Below are positions 1-7,548 of a stretch of DNA of 21,008 nucleotides, piece after piece. The stretch is from DASQPE01 sp964519805. GTDB lineage: Bacteria > Gemmatimonadota > Gemmatimonadetes > Gemmatimonadales > GWC2-71-9. Below the pieces are notes generated by a model that was not told where the DNA came from, ran no database searches, and worked only from the letters and a program-made list of their open reading frames with translations. The stretch covers positions 1-21,008 of the forward strand of contig CAZFKN010000053.1 in the NCBI GenBank assembly GCA_964519805.1, written 5' to 3'. Each line of letters opens with the position of its first letter. Positions within the stretch are counted from its first letter, which is position 1. Both the position numbers and the translations under genes were made by a program.

Positions 1-172
1 ACCGATACCACCTTGGGGCCGCTCAGGTTGAGCCCTTCCCCAACCCAACCATCCCGCAAGATTCCCGGCAACCCCCTGCCCGGAAACGGCTTACCAGAAA
101 GCCTCCAAGCGGCCCCGAAAATCGCCTCGCTGCTGAACGGCAACAGATTGATACACAATGCGTTATACTGGC

Positions 173-202
173 TTGACTTCCCCGGGGCGGCTCGGGTAAT
201 TC
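173..202 (+). promoter_or_regulatory. candidate sigma70-type promoter of the oligopeptidase gene
   Basis: TTGACT at 173-178 is followed after 18 bases by TAATTC at 197-202, about 22 bases before the ATG at 225. A second AT-rich hexamer, TATACT at 164-169, has no convincing -35 partner. The rest of 1-224 shows no supported gene. The call rests on hexamer matching alone. Confidence 0.3.
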
Positions 203-224
203 CGCGGAACGTCCCGAGGAACCC

Positions 225-2348
225 ATGCCGACCGACCGTTTCCACCGCCGCCTGCCCTCCGCCTCTGCGGCCGCTCTGAGCCTCCCGGCTCCGGCCCACC
301 ACCACTGCGCCGCCGACCCGACCGGAGAGCCGCCCCGCGCGCGGGCCGCCCCTTGGGCCGACCACCGGCACGGCGACATCCGACCGGACGAGTTTCACTG
401 GCTCAGCAACCGGGACGACCCGGCAGTACACGCGTATCTCGAGGCGGAGAATGCATACGCCGAAGCGGCCATGCGCCATACCGAGCCGCTCCAGAAGCGG
501 CTCTTTCACGAGCTGGTCGGCCGGCTCGACGAGACCGATGACTCCGTGCCCGAGTTGCAGGACGACTGGCTCTACTACACGCGCGTCGTAGCAGGCCGAC
601 AGTACCCCCTGCACTACCGCCGCCGCGCCCGTGCCACCGCGCCCGAAGAGCTGGTGCTCGACTTGAACCGGCTCGGCGAGAGCCACCCACACCTGCGTCT
701 CGGCCTGAGCGAGCCAAGCCCCGATCACCGCCTTCTGGCATTCGCGGTGGACTTCACCGGCGACGAGGCACACCGGCTCTTCATCCGGGACCTCGCGACC
801 GGCCGGTTGCTGCCCGAGCGTATCGGCGGGGTCGCGCCCTCGCTGGCCTGGGCCGACGATGGCACGCTCTTCTACGCGGTGGTAGACGAGGCCCGCCGCC
901 CTTGGGCCGTCCTTCGTCATCGTCCCGGGACCGACCCCGCGGACGACGTGATGGTGTACGCCGAGCCGGACGAGGCGTTCGCGCTGGATGTGGCGCGGAG
1001 CCGGAGCCGCCGCTGGATCTTCCTCGAGAGCGCGAGCGGCACCACCACGGAGATCCGAGGGCTGCGCGCCGACCGTCCGCTCGACGAGCCGCGGGTGTTC
1101 CTGTCGCGGGAGCCCGGCGTGGAGTACGCCATCGCTCACCGCGGCGACCGGCTCTTCATCCTGACCAACAAGGGCGCCGAAAACTTCAGGGTCGTGGAAG
1201 CCCCGGAAGACGAGCCGGGGAACTGGCGCGAGGTGCTCTCGCATCGGCTGGCCGTGAAGCTCGACGCGATCGACGCCTTCCGCGACCACTTGGTGGTCTG
1301 GGAGCGGGAAGGGGGGCTTCCTCGGGTGCTGGTGGCGGATCTCGTGACCGGCGAGCGGCACCGGATCACGTTGCCCGAGCCCGCCTGCACCATCCACCGG
1401 AGCGCCAACCCCGAGTTCGACACTACCGTGCTCCGGCTGGCCTGGGCGTCGCTCGTAACGCCGCTTACGGTGGCCGACTACGACATGAGCACCCGCATCC
1501 TCAGCGTGCGGAAGCGCACTGCGGTGCGGGGGTACGATCCTTCACGCTATCGCGCGGAGCGGCTAACGGCGACCGCGGCGGACGGCACCGGCGTGCCCGT
1601 CTCGCTCGTGTACCGCTGGCCCTTCCCGCTCGACGGCAGCCGTCCGGCCCTGCTGCTCGGCTACGGGGCGTACGGCGCGTGTTTCGACGCTGCCTTCTCG
1701 TCGCACTTCCTGAGCCTGCTCGACCGCGGGTTCGTCGTGGCGATCGCGCATGTCCGCGGTGGCGAAGACCTGGGCCGGCCGTGGTACGAGGACGGGAAGC
1801 TTTTCCGGAAGCGGAACACCTTCACCGATTTCATCGCGGCGGCGGAGCACCTGATCGCGGAGGGCTACACCGCGGCGGACCGCCTGGTGATCAACGGGGC
1901 GAGCGCAGGCGGCCTCTTGATGGGCGCGGTGACGAACCTCCGCCCCGACCTGTTTCACGCGGTGGTGGCTGAGGTGCCGTTCGTGGACGTGCTGAATACG
2001 ATGCTCGACCCGTCCCTGCCCCTCACGGTGCCCGAGTACGAGGAGTGGGGCGATCCGAACGATCCGGCGGCCTATGCCTATATGCGGTCCTATTCCCCCT
2101 ACGACAACATCGAGGCGAAGGCCTACCCGCACATGCTGGTAACGGGCGGGCTCAACGATCCCCGTGTCGCCTATTGGGAGCCGGCCAAGTGGACCGCCCG
2201 ACTCCGCTCCCGCAAGACCGACAGGAACCGCCTCCTGCTCCGCACCAACATGGGCGCGGGGCACGCCGGCGCGTCGGGCCGCTACGACGCCCTGCGCGAA
2301 GCGGCGTTCAAGTACGCGTTCATTCTCGACGTGCTGGGAATGAACTGA
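225..2348 (+). CDS. ptrB: oligopeptidase B-like serine peptidase (S9A, prolyl oligopeptidase family)
   Basis: A 707-residue cytoplasmic serine peptidase predicted to cleave peptides after basic residues. The N-terminal two thirds fits the beta-propeller that gates access. The C-terminal alpha/beta hydrolase domain carries the nucleophile Ser560 in GASAGG, Asp645 in LNDPRV and His680 in GAGHAGASGR, the family triad in order and spacing. The acidic stretch PEYEEWG (603-609) matches the oligopeptidase B segment whose glutamates select Arg/Lys at P1, favouring oligopeptidase B over prolyl oligopeptidase. The ATG at 225 has a GAGGA Shine-Dalgarno sequence just upstream. The first 45 or so residues are Ala/Pro/Arg-rich, longer than in typical members, and lack a hydrophobic core for a signal peptide. 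The length suits the family (about 690-710). The gene appears monocistronic. The symbol is assigned by family resemblance. Confidence 0.93.
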   Translation: MPTDRFHRRLPSASAAALSLPAPAHHHCAADPTGEPPRARAAPWADHRHGDIRPDEFHWLSNRDDPAVHAYLEAENAYAEAAMRHTEPLQKRLFHELVGRLDETDDSVPELQDDWLYYTRVVAGRQYPLHYRRRARATAPEELVLDLNRLGESHPHLRLGLSEPSPDHRLLAFAVDFTGDEAHRLFIRDLATGRLLPERIGGVAPSLAWADDGTLFYAVVDEARRPWAVLRHRPGTDPADDVMVYAEPDEAFALDVARSRSRRWIFLESASGTTTEIRGLRADRPLDEPRVFLSREPGVEYAIAHRGDRLFILTNKGAENFRVVEAPEDEPGNWREVLSHRLAVKLDAIDAFRDHLVVWEREGGLPRVLVADLVTGERHRITLPEPACTIHRSANPEFDTTVLRLAWASLVTPLTVADYDMSTRILSVRKRTAVRGYDPSRYRAERLTATAADGTGVPVSLVYRWPFPLDGSRPALLLGYGAYGACFDAAFSSHFLSLLDRGFVVAIAHVRGGEDLGRPWYEDGKLFRKRNTFTDFIAAAEHLIAEGYTAADRLVINGASAGGLLMGAVTNLRPDLFHAVVAEVPFVDVLNTMLDPSLPLTVPEYEEWGDPNDPAAYAYMRSYSPYDNIEAKAYPHMLVTGGLNDPRVAYWEPAKWTARLRSRKTDRNRLLLRTNMGAGHAGASGRYDALREAAFKYAFILDVLGMN

Positions 2349-2349
2349 C

Positions 2350-2499
2350 CTAGCGGATCCGGCGTACCACATTCGAGAAGTCGTTCGGCAGGACCATCTT
2401 GCCGACTATCGGCTCGACCACAAAGAGGAGCGCGGCACTCAGGAACACGGCGAGCGCATACGCGAAGCGCGTTGCGCCGCCGCCGTGTCTACCTCCCAA
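2350..2499 (-). pseudogene. remnant resembling the N-terminal membrane segment of a spermidine-synthase-like protein
   Basis: On the - strand, directly after the TGA of the SnoaL-like gene and in the same frame, 49 sense codons run to a TAG at 2350-2352. The peptide contains a hydrophobic helix with FLSAALLFVVEPIVGKM followed by VLP. This resembles the first transmembrane segment of membrane-bound spermidine-synthase-like proteins, whose usual continuation is LPxxGGSPAVW. Here the text changes after VLP to NDFSNVVRRIR and stops. There is no ATG; the only upstream start is a TTG at 2497-2499, and a GGGAGG sequence lies just downstream of it rather than upstream. The best reading is the leftover 5' end of a deleted gene. 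A short expressed single-pass peptide, or a readthrough tail of the SnoaL-like protein, is less likely. Family resemblance is from memory of the motif. Confidence 0.45.
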
Positions 2500-2943
2500 T
2501 CAGCGCCCCACCGCCCGCCGCGCCGGCACCTGAGCCGCGCCGAGCTGCTCCATCATGCCGAGCGTATCCCAGTTCACCCAGGTCTCCACGATGCGACCGC
2601 CGGCGATCCGATGGATCGAGATGCCGGTGACCCGGGCCTGCCGCCCGCTGGGCGGCAAGCCGCGCAGTGCTCCGCGGTGGGTGCCAACGCCGGTCCACCG
2701 GGTCACGACCCGGTCGCCGGCTGCGAGCATTTCGTCGATGGCGAAACGGAGATCGGGAAAGGCCCGCCGATACATCTTGGCGAGCTGCTTTACTCCTTCG
2801 GGACCCGGAGGAACTTCGGGGCTGACCGGATCGTGATTGACGTAATCGGGAGAGTAGAGCTCGTCTGCCGTGTCGAGATTGCCGTTGTTCCAGATTTCGT
2901 CGAAGCTACGGCGCGCGAGCGCCAATATGGATTCAGTGCGCAT
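2500..2943 (-). CDS. SnoaL-like ester cyclase family protein
   Basis: A 147-residue protein of the SnoaL-like/NTF2-like fold, a small alpha+beta barrel common in polyketide cyclases and in many uncharacterised soil-bacterial proteins. The diagnostic run is visible: NHDPVSPEVPPGPEGVKQ (about 37-54), FPDLRFAIDEMLAAGDRVVTRW (split across about 63-85), then GTHRG, VTGISIHRI and a terminal VNWDTLGMMEQLG. The substrate cannot be deduced; many such proteins are annotated ester cyclase without an assayed reaction. The ATG at 2943-2941 is preferred because AGGTG lies five to six bases upstream; a GTG two codons earlier sits inside that ribosome-binding site. It lies 21 bases after the AraC-type regulator on the same strand, so the two are probably co-transcribed. 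Confidence 0.85.
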   Translation of the reverse strand: MRTESILALARRSFDEIWNNGNLDTADELYSPDYVNHDPVSPEVPPGPEGVKQLAKMYRRAFPDLRFAIDEMLAAGDRVVTRWTGVGTHRGALRGLPPSGRQARVTGISIHRIAGGRIVETWVNWDTLGMMEQLGAAQVPARRAVGR

Positions 2944-2964
2944 GAACACCTCGCGAGAGCCGTT

Positions 2965-3738
2965 CTAGGCCGCCCTCACCCCCGCTCGTCCCAGCCACCG
3001 GTCGAGGAGGCCTTCCCAGCCGAGGGTCTGGCGGATCTCGCCGGGCCGCGCGCCGAACAGACGCACTGCCTGGCGGCTGAGTGAAGAGTGGTCGCTGTAC
3101 CCGCACTCGACAGCAATCGTGAGCAGCGACGTCTGCCGCTCGCGTTGGAGGCGCAACGCCGCGTACACCGCGTGGGCCGCGGCCAGCCAGGCGCCCGGTC
3201 CGGGCAGCTCTGCGCGCTGGAACCAGTTTCGCACGGTCCGCTCGGGTCGGCCCAGGGCCTGGAGCAGGCCGTGGAGCCGGGGATACGACGGTGCCTGGCG
3301 AAAGATGTCCACGATCAGGCTGCGGAGCATCGGTGGGGGAGCCACCCCACGGACGGTCAACCAGTCCTCCAGCTCGTGCGTCAGGCTGGCCGGGTCGGTG
3401 AGCACTGCCTGGAGCGTCTCCCGCGGCGGTGCATCGTCGCCCAGCACCGCACGGATGTGGAGCGGCGCCGCGAGTCGCGCCGCCTCGTGCGGATCAACCC
3501 CGGTGGCACCGCGGACGCGAAGCACCACGGGTGCGGCGGGGAAGCGGACCCGGAGCCTGGGCGCAAGCGCGGCGACCCCGTCCCAGCCGTCGTGCCCGGG
3601 AAGCTCGATCGCGAGCACCGAGCCGAGTGGCAGATCAGGCGTATGGAGTGTATCAAGGTGTGGCACCTCCTCGAAACGCGTATACGGAGGCGTCAGACGA
3701 AACACGGTCGGGGTCGGCCCGGTGTGCGCATCCTGCAT
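2965..3738 (-). CDS. AraC-type transcriptional regulator with an unusual N-terminal domain
   Basis: A 257-residue predicted DNA-binding regulator. The C-terminal third has the AraC/XylS double helix-turn-helix: a first unit around RTVRNWFQRAELPGPGAWL and a second with IAVECGYSDHSSLSRQAVR and LFGARPGEIR, the conserved GYSDxSxLSRxxxRxFGxxPxxxR pattern. The first 130 residues are not the usual AraC cupin domain. Alternating segments such as LGSVLAIELPGHDGWDG and APVVLRVRG could be a degenerate receiver-like alpha/beta fold, which is inference. The gene is first in a - strand pair with the SnoaL-like gene and is divergent from the LOG gene. Only a weak Shine-Dalgarno sequence precedes its ATG. 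The likely targets are its own operon and possibly the divergent gene. Confidence 0.85.
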   Translation of the reverse strand: MQDAHTGPTPTVFRLTPPYTRFEEVPHLDTLHTPDLPLGSVLAIELPGHDGWDGVAALAPRLRVRFPAAPVVLRVRGATGVDPHEAARLAAPLHIRAVLGDDAPPRETLQAVLTDPASLTHELEDWLTVRGVAPPPMLRSLIVDIFRQAPSYPRLHGLLQALGRPERTVRNWFQRAELPGPGAWLAAAHAVYAALRLQRERQTSLLTIAVECGYSDHSSLSRQAVRLFGARPGEIRQTLGWEGLLDRWLGRAGVRAA

Positions 3739-3792
3739 GGCGGCCGGTCCAGCGGAGGGACTCGGTGCACGTTAGCGCCGGAATCGGAGGAT

Positions 3793-3818
3793 AGCTAGTA
3801 GGGAACGCCTGACTAGCT
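3793..3818. promoter_or_regulatory. inverted repeat in the divergent gap, candidate operator
   Basis: AGCTAGT (3793-3799) and ACTAGCT (3812-3818) are perfect inverted copies separated by 12 bases, in the 88-base gap between the AraC-type regulator (-) and the LOG gene (+). The centre-to-centre distance is 19 bases, about two helical turns. The right arm overlaps TAGCTT, a possible -10 element about 7 bases before the LOG start codon. A binding site for the regulator is plausible but not shown. Confidence 0.4.
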
Positions 3819-3826
3819 TACGGGCT

Positions 3827-4426
3827 ATGCCCGCCGATCAACCCATCCGCCGGCTCTGCGTTTTCGCCGGCTCCAACTCCGGCACCAGACCCGAATACGC
3901 CACCGCCGCGCGTGCGCTGGGCGAGGTGATCGCCGCCGAGGGTCTGGACCTCGTCTACGGCGGCTCCACCGTCGGGCTCATGGGTGAGCTGGCCGCCGCC
4001 GTGCTGGAGCACGGTGGCCACGTCTTCGGCGTCACCGTCACCACGCTCCGCGACCGCGAGCCCCCCAACACCGACATTCCCGACCTCATCGTGGTCGGCT
4101 CCATGCATCAGCGGAAATCGCAGATGGCGGACATGTCGGATGCGTTCATCACCCTGCCCGGCGGGCTTGGCGCGCTGGAGCAGTTCCTCGAGATCGTCAC
4201 CTGGGCGCAGCTCGGGCTGCATTCGAAGCCCTGCGGCATGCTGAATACCGCGGGCTACTTCGACGAGCTGGATCGCTTCTTCGATCACGCGGTACGGGAG
4301 GGGTTCATCACGGAGCAGAATCGTGACGGACTGCTGCTCGACGATGACCCTGCTCGGCTCGTAGCCCGCCTTCGGGCGTACCAGCCGGGCGAAAGCGAGC
4401 AGTGGATCGGACGAACGAACCGCTAG
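3827..4426 (+). CDS. LOG family (TIGR00730-type) protein with an altered catalytic motif
   Basis: A 199-residue Rossmann-fold protein of the LOG family, whose typical members release free bases from nucleoside 5'-monophosphates (cytokinin riboside 5'-monophosphate phosphoribohydrolase). Landmarks are VFAGSNSG near the N-terminus, VYGGSTVGLMGELA, MHQRKSQM with Arg96 and Lys97, then PGGLGALEQ (111-119) and WAQLGLHSKP. The family signature is PGGxGTxxE. Here the Thr is Ala116 and the last position, normally the catalytic Glu, is Gln119, while Arg96 is kept. The length is normal and the rest of the fold looks complete, so the protein may be altered in activity rather than broken. The ATG at 3827 has no good Shine-Dalgarno sequence. 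It stands alone, divergent from the AraC-type regulator. Confidence 0.88.
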   Translation: MPADQPIRRLCVFAGSNSGTRPEYATAARALGEVIAAEGLDLVYGGSTVGLMGELAAAVLEHGGHVFGVTVTTLRDREPPNTDIPDLIVVGSMHQRKSQMADMSDAFITLPGGLGALEQFLEIVTWAQLGLHSKPCGMLNTAGYFDELDRFFDHAVREGFITEQNRDGLLLDDDPARLVARLRAYQPGESEQWIGRTNR

Positions 4427-4630
4427 GGCTTACGGATGAAGAAGGTTGAACCGCCTGCTTGCTATGGCCCATCGCTTGCGTCAAATTGGTCCGGGTCCGG
4501 CAGACGCCGCCCCGCCGTTTCATCAATGGGTGCAACGGTTTGCGAGATTAGACGAGCCTGCTGCGGGCCTGCCCTGCCGTGGGGGCCGATCCACGGGCGA
4601 CGAGTCCGTGCCACAGTGAGGGAGCGATCC

Positions 4631-5290
4631 ATGAGGAGAGCGCCGGTCTTGCTGGCCCTGCTTGCGCTGCCCGCTGCCCCCCTTGCGGCGCAAGTCTCGG
4701 TCGACTTTACGCCGCGCCTCGGGCTCTACATCCCCCTGAAGGATCTCACAGTCGGGACAGACCCGACGACGGGCCTCGCCCTCACCCGCCGGGCCCAGAG
4801 CAAGTTTACGATCGGCGGCCGCCTGGGAGTCTGGGTGGCTCCCGCCTTCGGGTTCGAGGGCGTCGTGGACTTCAACCACAGCGGCGTAAACTCCACGCTC
4901 GGCGGATTCCCGAACCCGCCGACGCTCGCCTCGCGTTTCTTCGCGACCAGCGGTCGAGCGATGATCCGGCTCGGCGCGGGGAGCAGTGTCGCGATGATCC
5001 TGAGTGGTGGCGTCGGCCTGGTCGACCGGGGCGGCGACTTCATCCGCGGGCCCAATCCCCCGTTCACGACTCTATCCGGACGGACCGACATCGCCCCGGC
5101 CGGCGGGGTAAGCTTCCTGGTGCGGTTGTCGAGCACGTGGGCGGCGCGAATCGACGTCGACGGGATCACCTATAAAGCGGAGTACTTCGACCCGATCAAC
5201 GGCTCGACCGGCTCCAGGCGGCAGTACGACCTGCTGATCACCTTCGGGTTCACCGGCCCCTTCAAGAACTACGGCACGCCAGGCGAGTAG
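4631..5290 (+). CDS. secreted outer-membrane beta-barrel-like protein
   Basis: A 219-residue exported protein. The N-terminus MRRAPVLLALLALPAAPLAAQ is a clear signal peptide, with cleavage expected near Ala20. The mature part shows alternating polar/hydrophobic strands rich in Gly and aromatic residues (VDFTPRLGLYIPLKDL, FTIGGRLGVWV, AMIRLGAGSSVAMILSGGVG, and a terminal YDLLITFGFTGPF). This suits a small eight-stranded barrel like those annotated as outer-membrane beta-barrel proteins; no specific function can be read. The ATG at 4631 is chosen because the signal peptide begins there and GGGAG lies about seven bases upstream. The open frame extends further upstream, but those residues lack any recognisable domain. 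The 204-base gap before it shows no convincing promoter. It is not clearly co-transcribed with the next gene. Confidence 0.72.
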   Translation: MRRAPVLLALLALPAAPLAAQVSVDFTPRLGLYIPLKDLTVGTDPTTGLALTRRAQSKFTIGGRLGVWVAPAFGFEGVVDFNHSGVNSTLGGFPNPPTLASRFFATSGRAMIRLGAGSSVAMILSGGVGLVDRGGDFIRGPNPPFTTLSGRTDIAPAGGVSFLVRLSSTWAARIDVDGITYKAEYFDPINGSTGSRRQYDLLITFGFTGPFKNYGTPGE

Positions 5291-5305
5291 CAGCCGAGGC
5301 GCGGG

Positions 5306-5311
5306 TATATT
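5306..5311 (+). promoter_or_regulatory. candidate -10 element for a leaderless transcript
   Basis: TATATT stands out in a GC-rich gap, ten bases before the ATG at 5321. No Shine-Dalgarno sequence lies between them and no clear -35 hexamer is present. Such placement is typical of leaderless messages in several GC-rich phyla. Confidence 0.35.
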
Positions 5312-5320
5312 TCGCGCGCC

Positions 5321-6202
5321 ATGCGCTGCATCCATACGCTGCTCCACGGCCTGATCGACTACGCCGGCCTGTTCCCGCCCGCGCAGCTGGACATGGCCGG
5401 CGCGGTTGCGGGCTATTCGTCGCATCGGGCCGGCGCGCACTGCTGGGCGCTGGGCCGGTTCGTGGTCCCGGTTTCCCGCCTGGCCGAATTCGAGTCCGCT
5501 GCCACACCCCGGCTCCGCGGAGCCGGTACGCCCTGGAAGCTCGCCGCGCTCGCCGGCCCCGATCTCCTCGGCGATCTCGCCACGATCACCGCGTTCAACA
5601 GCCGCGTCGCCGGCGGTGCGCTCGTTGACGCCGTCGAGCTGAAGGCGGCAACGGCGGACGCCATCGCGCGGGCGCTCACCACCGTCGACGGCAGGATCGA
5701 CGCGTACGTCGAGATTCCGATCGGCGACGATCCCGCGCCGCTCCTCGACGCGCTGGCTCTTCACGGCGGCCTCGGCAAGGTGCGCACCGGCGGAATCACG
5801 CCGGACGCGTTTCCGTCGCCCACCCAGCTGCTACGCTTCCTTCGCCGCTCGCGCGAGGCCGGCGTGCGGTTCAAGGCGACGGCGGGCCTTCACCACCCGC
5901 TCAGGGGCGCGTACCGGCTCACCTATGCGCCCAACAGCGCCTGCGCCACGATGTTCGGGTTCCTCAATTTGTTTCTCGCCGCCGCGTTCCTGGACCACGG
6001 CATGGACGATGCCGACGGGCTGGCGCTGTTGGAGGAGACGTCGCCGCAGGCGTTCAGCTTCGAGGAGGAGGGCGTGACCTGGCGCTCGCATCGCCTGGAT
6101 GACGCCGAGATGCGCCATGCGCGCCGCCGGAGCGGCCTCGCCTTTGGCTCGTGCTCCTTCACCGAGCCGATCGACGACCTCCAGGCCCTCGGCCTCCTGT
6201 GA
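5321..6202 (+). CDS. conserved hypothetical protein coupled to fumarylacetoacetase
   Basis: A 293-residue soluble protein whose function I do not recognise. It has conspicuous, probably conserved motifs: LIDYAGLFPPA near the N-terminus, VELKA (about 105-109), DAYVEIPI (127-134), GKVRTGG (152-158), FKATAGLHHPLRG (174-186), FGFLNLFLAAAFL and FGSCSFTEP near the C-terminus. Alternation of beta-like segments, several ending in charged or Gly-rich turns, with amphipathic helices suggests a TIM-barrel-like enzyme in which Lys153, Lys175, His181 and His182 could sit at the strand ends; this is inference. Its last codons overlap the GTG of fumarylacetoacetase by four bases, so the two are translationally coupled and may act in the same aromatic degradation route. 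No signal peptide or membrane segment is seen. The start ATG has TATATT upstream but no Shine-Dalgarno sequence. Confidence 0.82.
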   Translation: MRCIHTLLHGLIDYAGLFPPAQLDMAGAVAGYSSHRAGAHCWALGRFVVPVSRLAEFESAATPRLRGAGTPWKLAALAGPDLLGDLATITAFNSRVAGGALVDAVELKAATADAIARALTTVDGRIDAYVEIPIGDDPAPLLDALALHGGLGKVRTGGITPDAFPSPTQLLRFLRRSREAGVRFKATAGLHHPLRGAYRLTYAPNSACATMFGFLNLFLAAAFLDHGMDDADGLALLEETSPQAFSFEEEGVTWRSHRLDDAEMRHARRRSGLAFGSCSFTEPIDDLQALGLL

Positions 6203-7548
6203 TCCGGGTCCCGGACGAGACCCACGATCCCGCCCGCCGGAGCTGGGTCGCCTCGGCGGATGGGCACCCCGATTTCCCAATCCAGAACCTCCCTTTCGGC
6301 GTATTCCGGCGAGGCGCCCCTGAGGCCCCGCGGGCTGGCATTGCGATCGGGGACGCGATTTTGGATCTGGCAGCGTGCCAGGAAGCGGGGCTCTTCACGG
6401 GCGACGCGGGCGTAGCCGCCCGCGCCTGCTCCGGGTCCGATCTCAACTCGCTGATGGCGTTGGGCGGGCGCTACTGGTCGGCGCTGCGCCACGCCGTCGG
6501 CCGACTTCTCGCCGCGGACGCGCGCGGCGCGCCGATCGATCAGAGAGCCGGGCCGGCGCTGCTCGTCCCCCGAGCCGAAGCGGAGCTGCTCCTTCCAGCC
6601 GCGATCGGCGACTATACCGACTTCTACGCATCGGTGTTCCACGCCACGAACGTCGGAAGCTTGTTCCGCCCCGACAATCCGCTCTTTCCGAACTACAAGT
6701 GGGTGCCGATCGGCTATCACGGCCGGGCATCGTCCATTGTGCCGAGCGGCGCGGCCGTCCACCGGCCGCTGGGGCAGACCCGCGAGGATCCGGCAGGGCC
6801 GCCGGTGTTCGGCCCGACGCGACGGCTGGATTACGAGCTGGAAGTCGGCTTCTTCATTGGGCCCGGTAATGCGCTGGGGCGTTCGATCCCGATCGCCGAC
6901 GCCGCAAGCCACCTCTTCGGCGTGTGCCTCGTGAACGACTGGTCGGCACGCGACATCCAGAGCTGGGAGTATCAGCCCCTCGGTCCCTTCCTTGCCAAGA
7001 ACTTCTCGACCACGATTTCACCCTGGATCGTGACGCTGGACGCGCTGGCTCCATTCCGCGCACCTGCCTTCACTCGGCCCCCGGGCGACCCCGCTCCACT
7101 CGCCTACCTGCTCGACGACGAGGACGGTCGAGCAGGCGCGCTTGCCATCAGCCTGGAAGTCCTGCTGTCCTCCGCCCGCATGCGGGCCGAGCGGCTGCCG
7201 CCGGCCCGGCTCAGCCGCAGCGAGCTGACCGACCTCTATTGGACGCCGGCCCAGCTCGTCGCGCACCATGCGTCCGGCGGATGCAACCTCCGGCCAGGCG
7301 ATCTGCTCGCGAGCGGCACCGTTTCGGGCGCGGCGAAGGACGCGCGTGGGTGTCTGCTCGAACTGACGTGGCGGGGGACCGAGCCGGTGCGCCTGCCCAC
7401 CGGGGAGGAGCGCCGGTTCCTCGAGGACGGCGACGAAGTCGTGATGCGGGGGTGGTGCGAGCGGGCGGGATTCGCGCGGATCGGCCTCGGCGAGTGCCGA
7501 GGAACGGTGGTTGGCGCATCTCCCATTCCGGTAAGGGGCGAGAAGTGA
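6199..7548 (+). CDS. fahA: fumarylacetoacetase
   Basis: A 449-residue enzyme that hydrolyses 4-fumarylacetoacetate to fumarate and acetoacetate, the final step of tyrosine/homogentisate degradation. The N-terminal SH3-like part contains FPIQNLPFGVF. The catalytic domain has DYTDFY with metal ligand Asp141, the general base His148 in HATNVG, Glu213 and Glu215 in DYELEVGFF, and Asp247 in NDWSARDIQSWEYQPLGPF, matching the mouse enzyme residues Asp126, His133, Glu199/201 and Asp233. The start is the GTG at 6199, overlapping the previous stop as GTGA: translation from it begins MIRVPDETHDPARRSWV, as expected for the family. No homogentisate dioxygenase or maleylacetoacetate isomerase lies in the window. 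The last codons fall in a heptad repeat. Confidence 0.96.
   Translation: MIRVPDETHDPARRSWVASADGHPDFPIQNLPFGVFRRGAPEAPRAGIAIGDAILDLAACQEAGLFTGDAGVAARACSGSDLNSLMALGGRYWSALRHAVGRLLAADARGAPIDQRAGPALLVPRAEAELLLPAAIGDYTDFYASVFHATNVGSLFRPDNPLFPNYKWVPIGYHGRASSIVPSGAAVHRPLGQTREDPAGPPVFGPTRRLDYELEVGFFIGPGNALGRSIPIADAASHLFGVCLVNDWSARDIQSWEYQPLGPFLAKNFSTTISPWIVTLDALAPFRAPAFTRPPGDPAPLAYLLDDEDGRAGALAISLEVLLSSARMRAERLPPARLSRSELTDLYWTPAQLVAHHASGGCNLRPGDLLASGTVSGAAKDARGCLLELTWRGTEPVRLPTGEERRFLEDGDEVVMRGWCERAGFARIGLGECRGTVVGASPIPVRGEK

Noticed and set aside
13..279. 88-codon open frame at the left edge
   Set aside because: It has no ribosome-binding site or motif, is Pro-rich, and runs across the promoter region into the oligopeptidase gene.
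902..1972. 356-codon open frame inside the oligopeptidase gene
   Set aside because: It overlaps the catalytic gene in another frame and is almost wholly Arg/Gly/Ala/Pro, typical of a frame-shifted reading of GC-rich DNA.
4436..4630. Upstream extension of the barrel-protein gene by 65 codons
   Set aside because: The signal peptide and a good ribosome-binding site both place the start at 4631; an extension would bury the signal peptide inside the protein.
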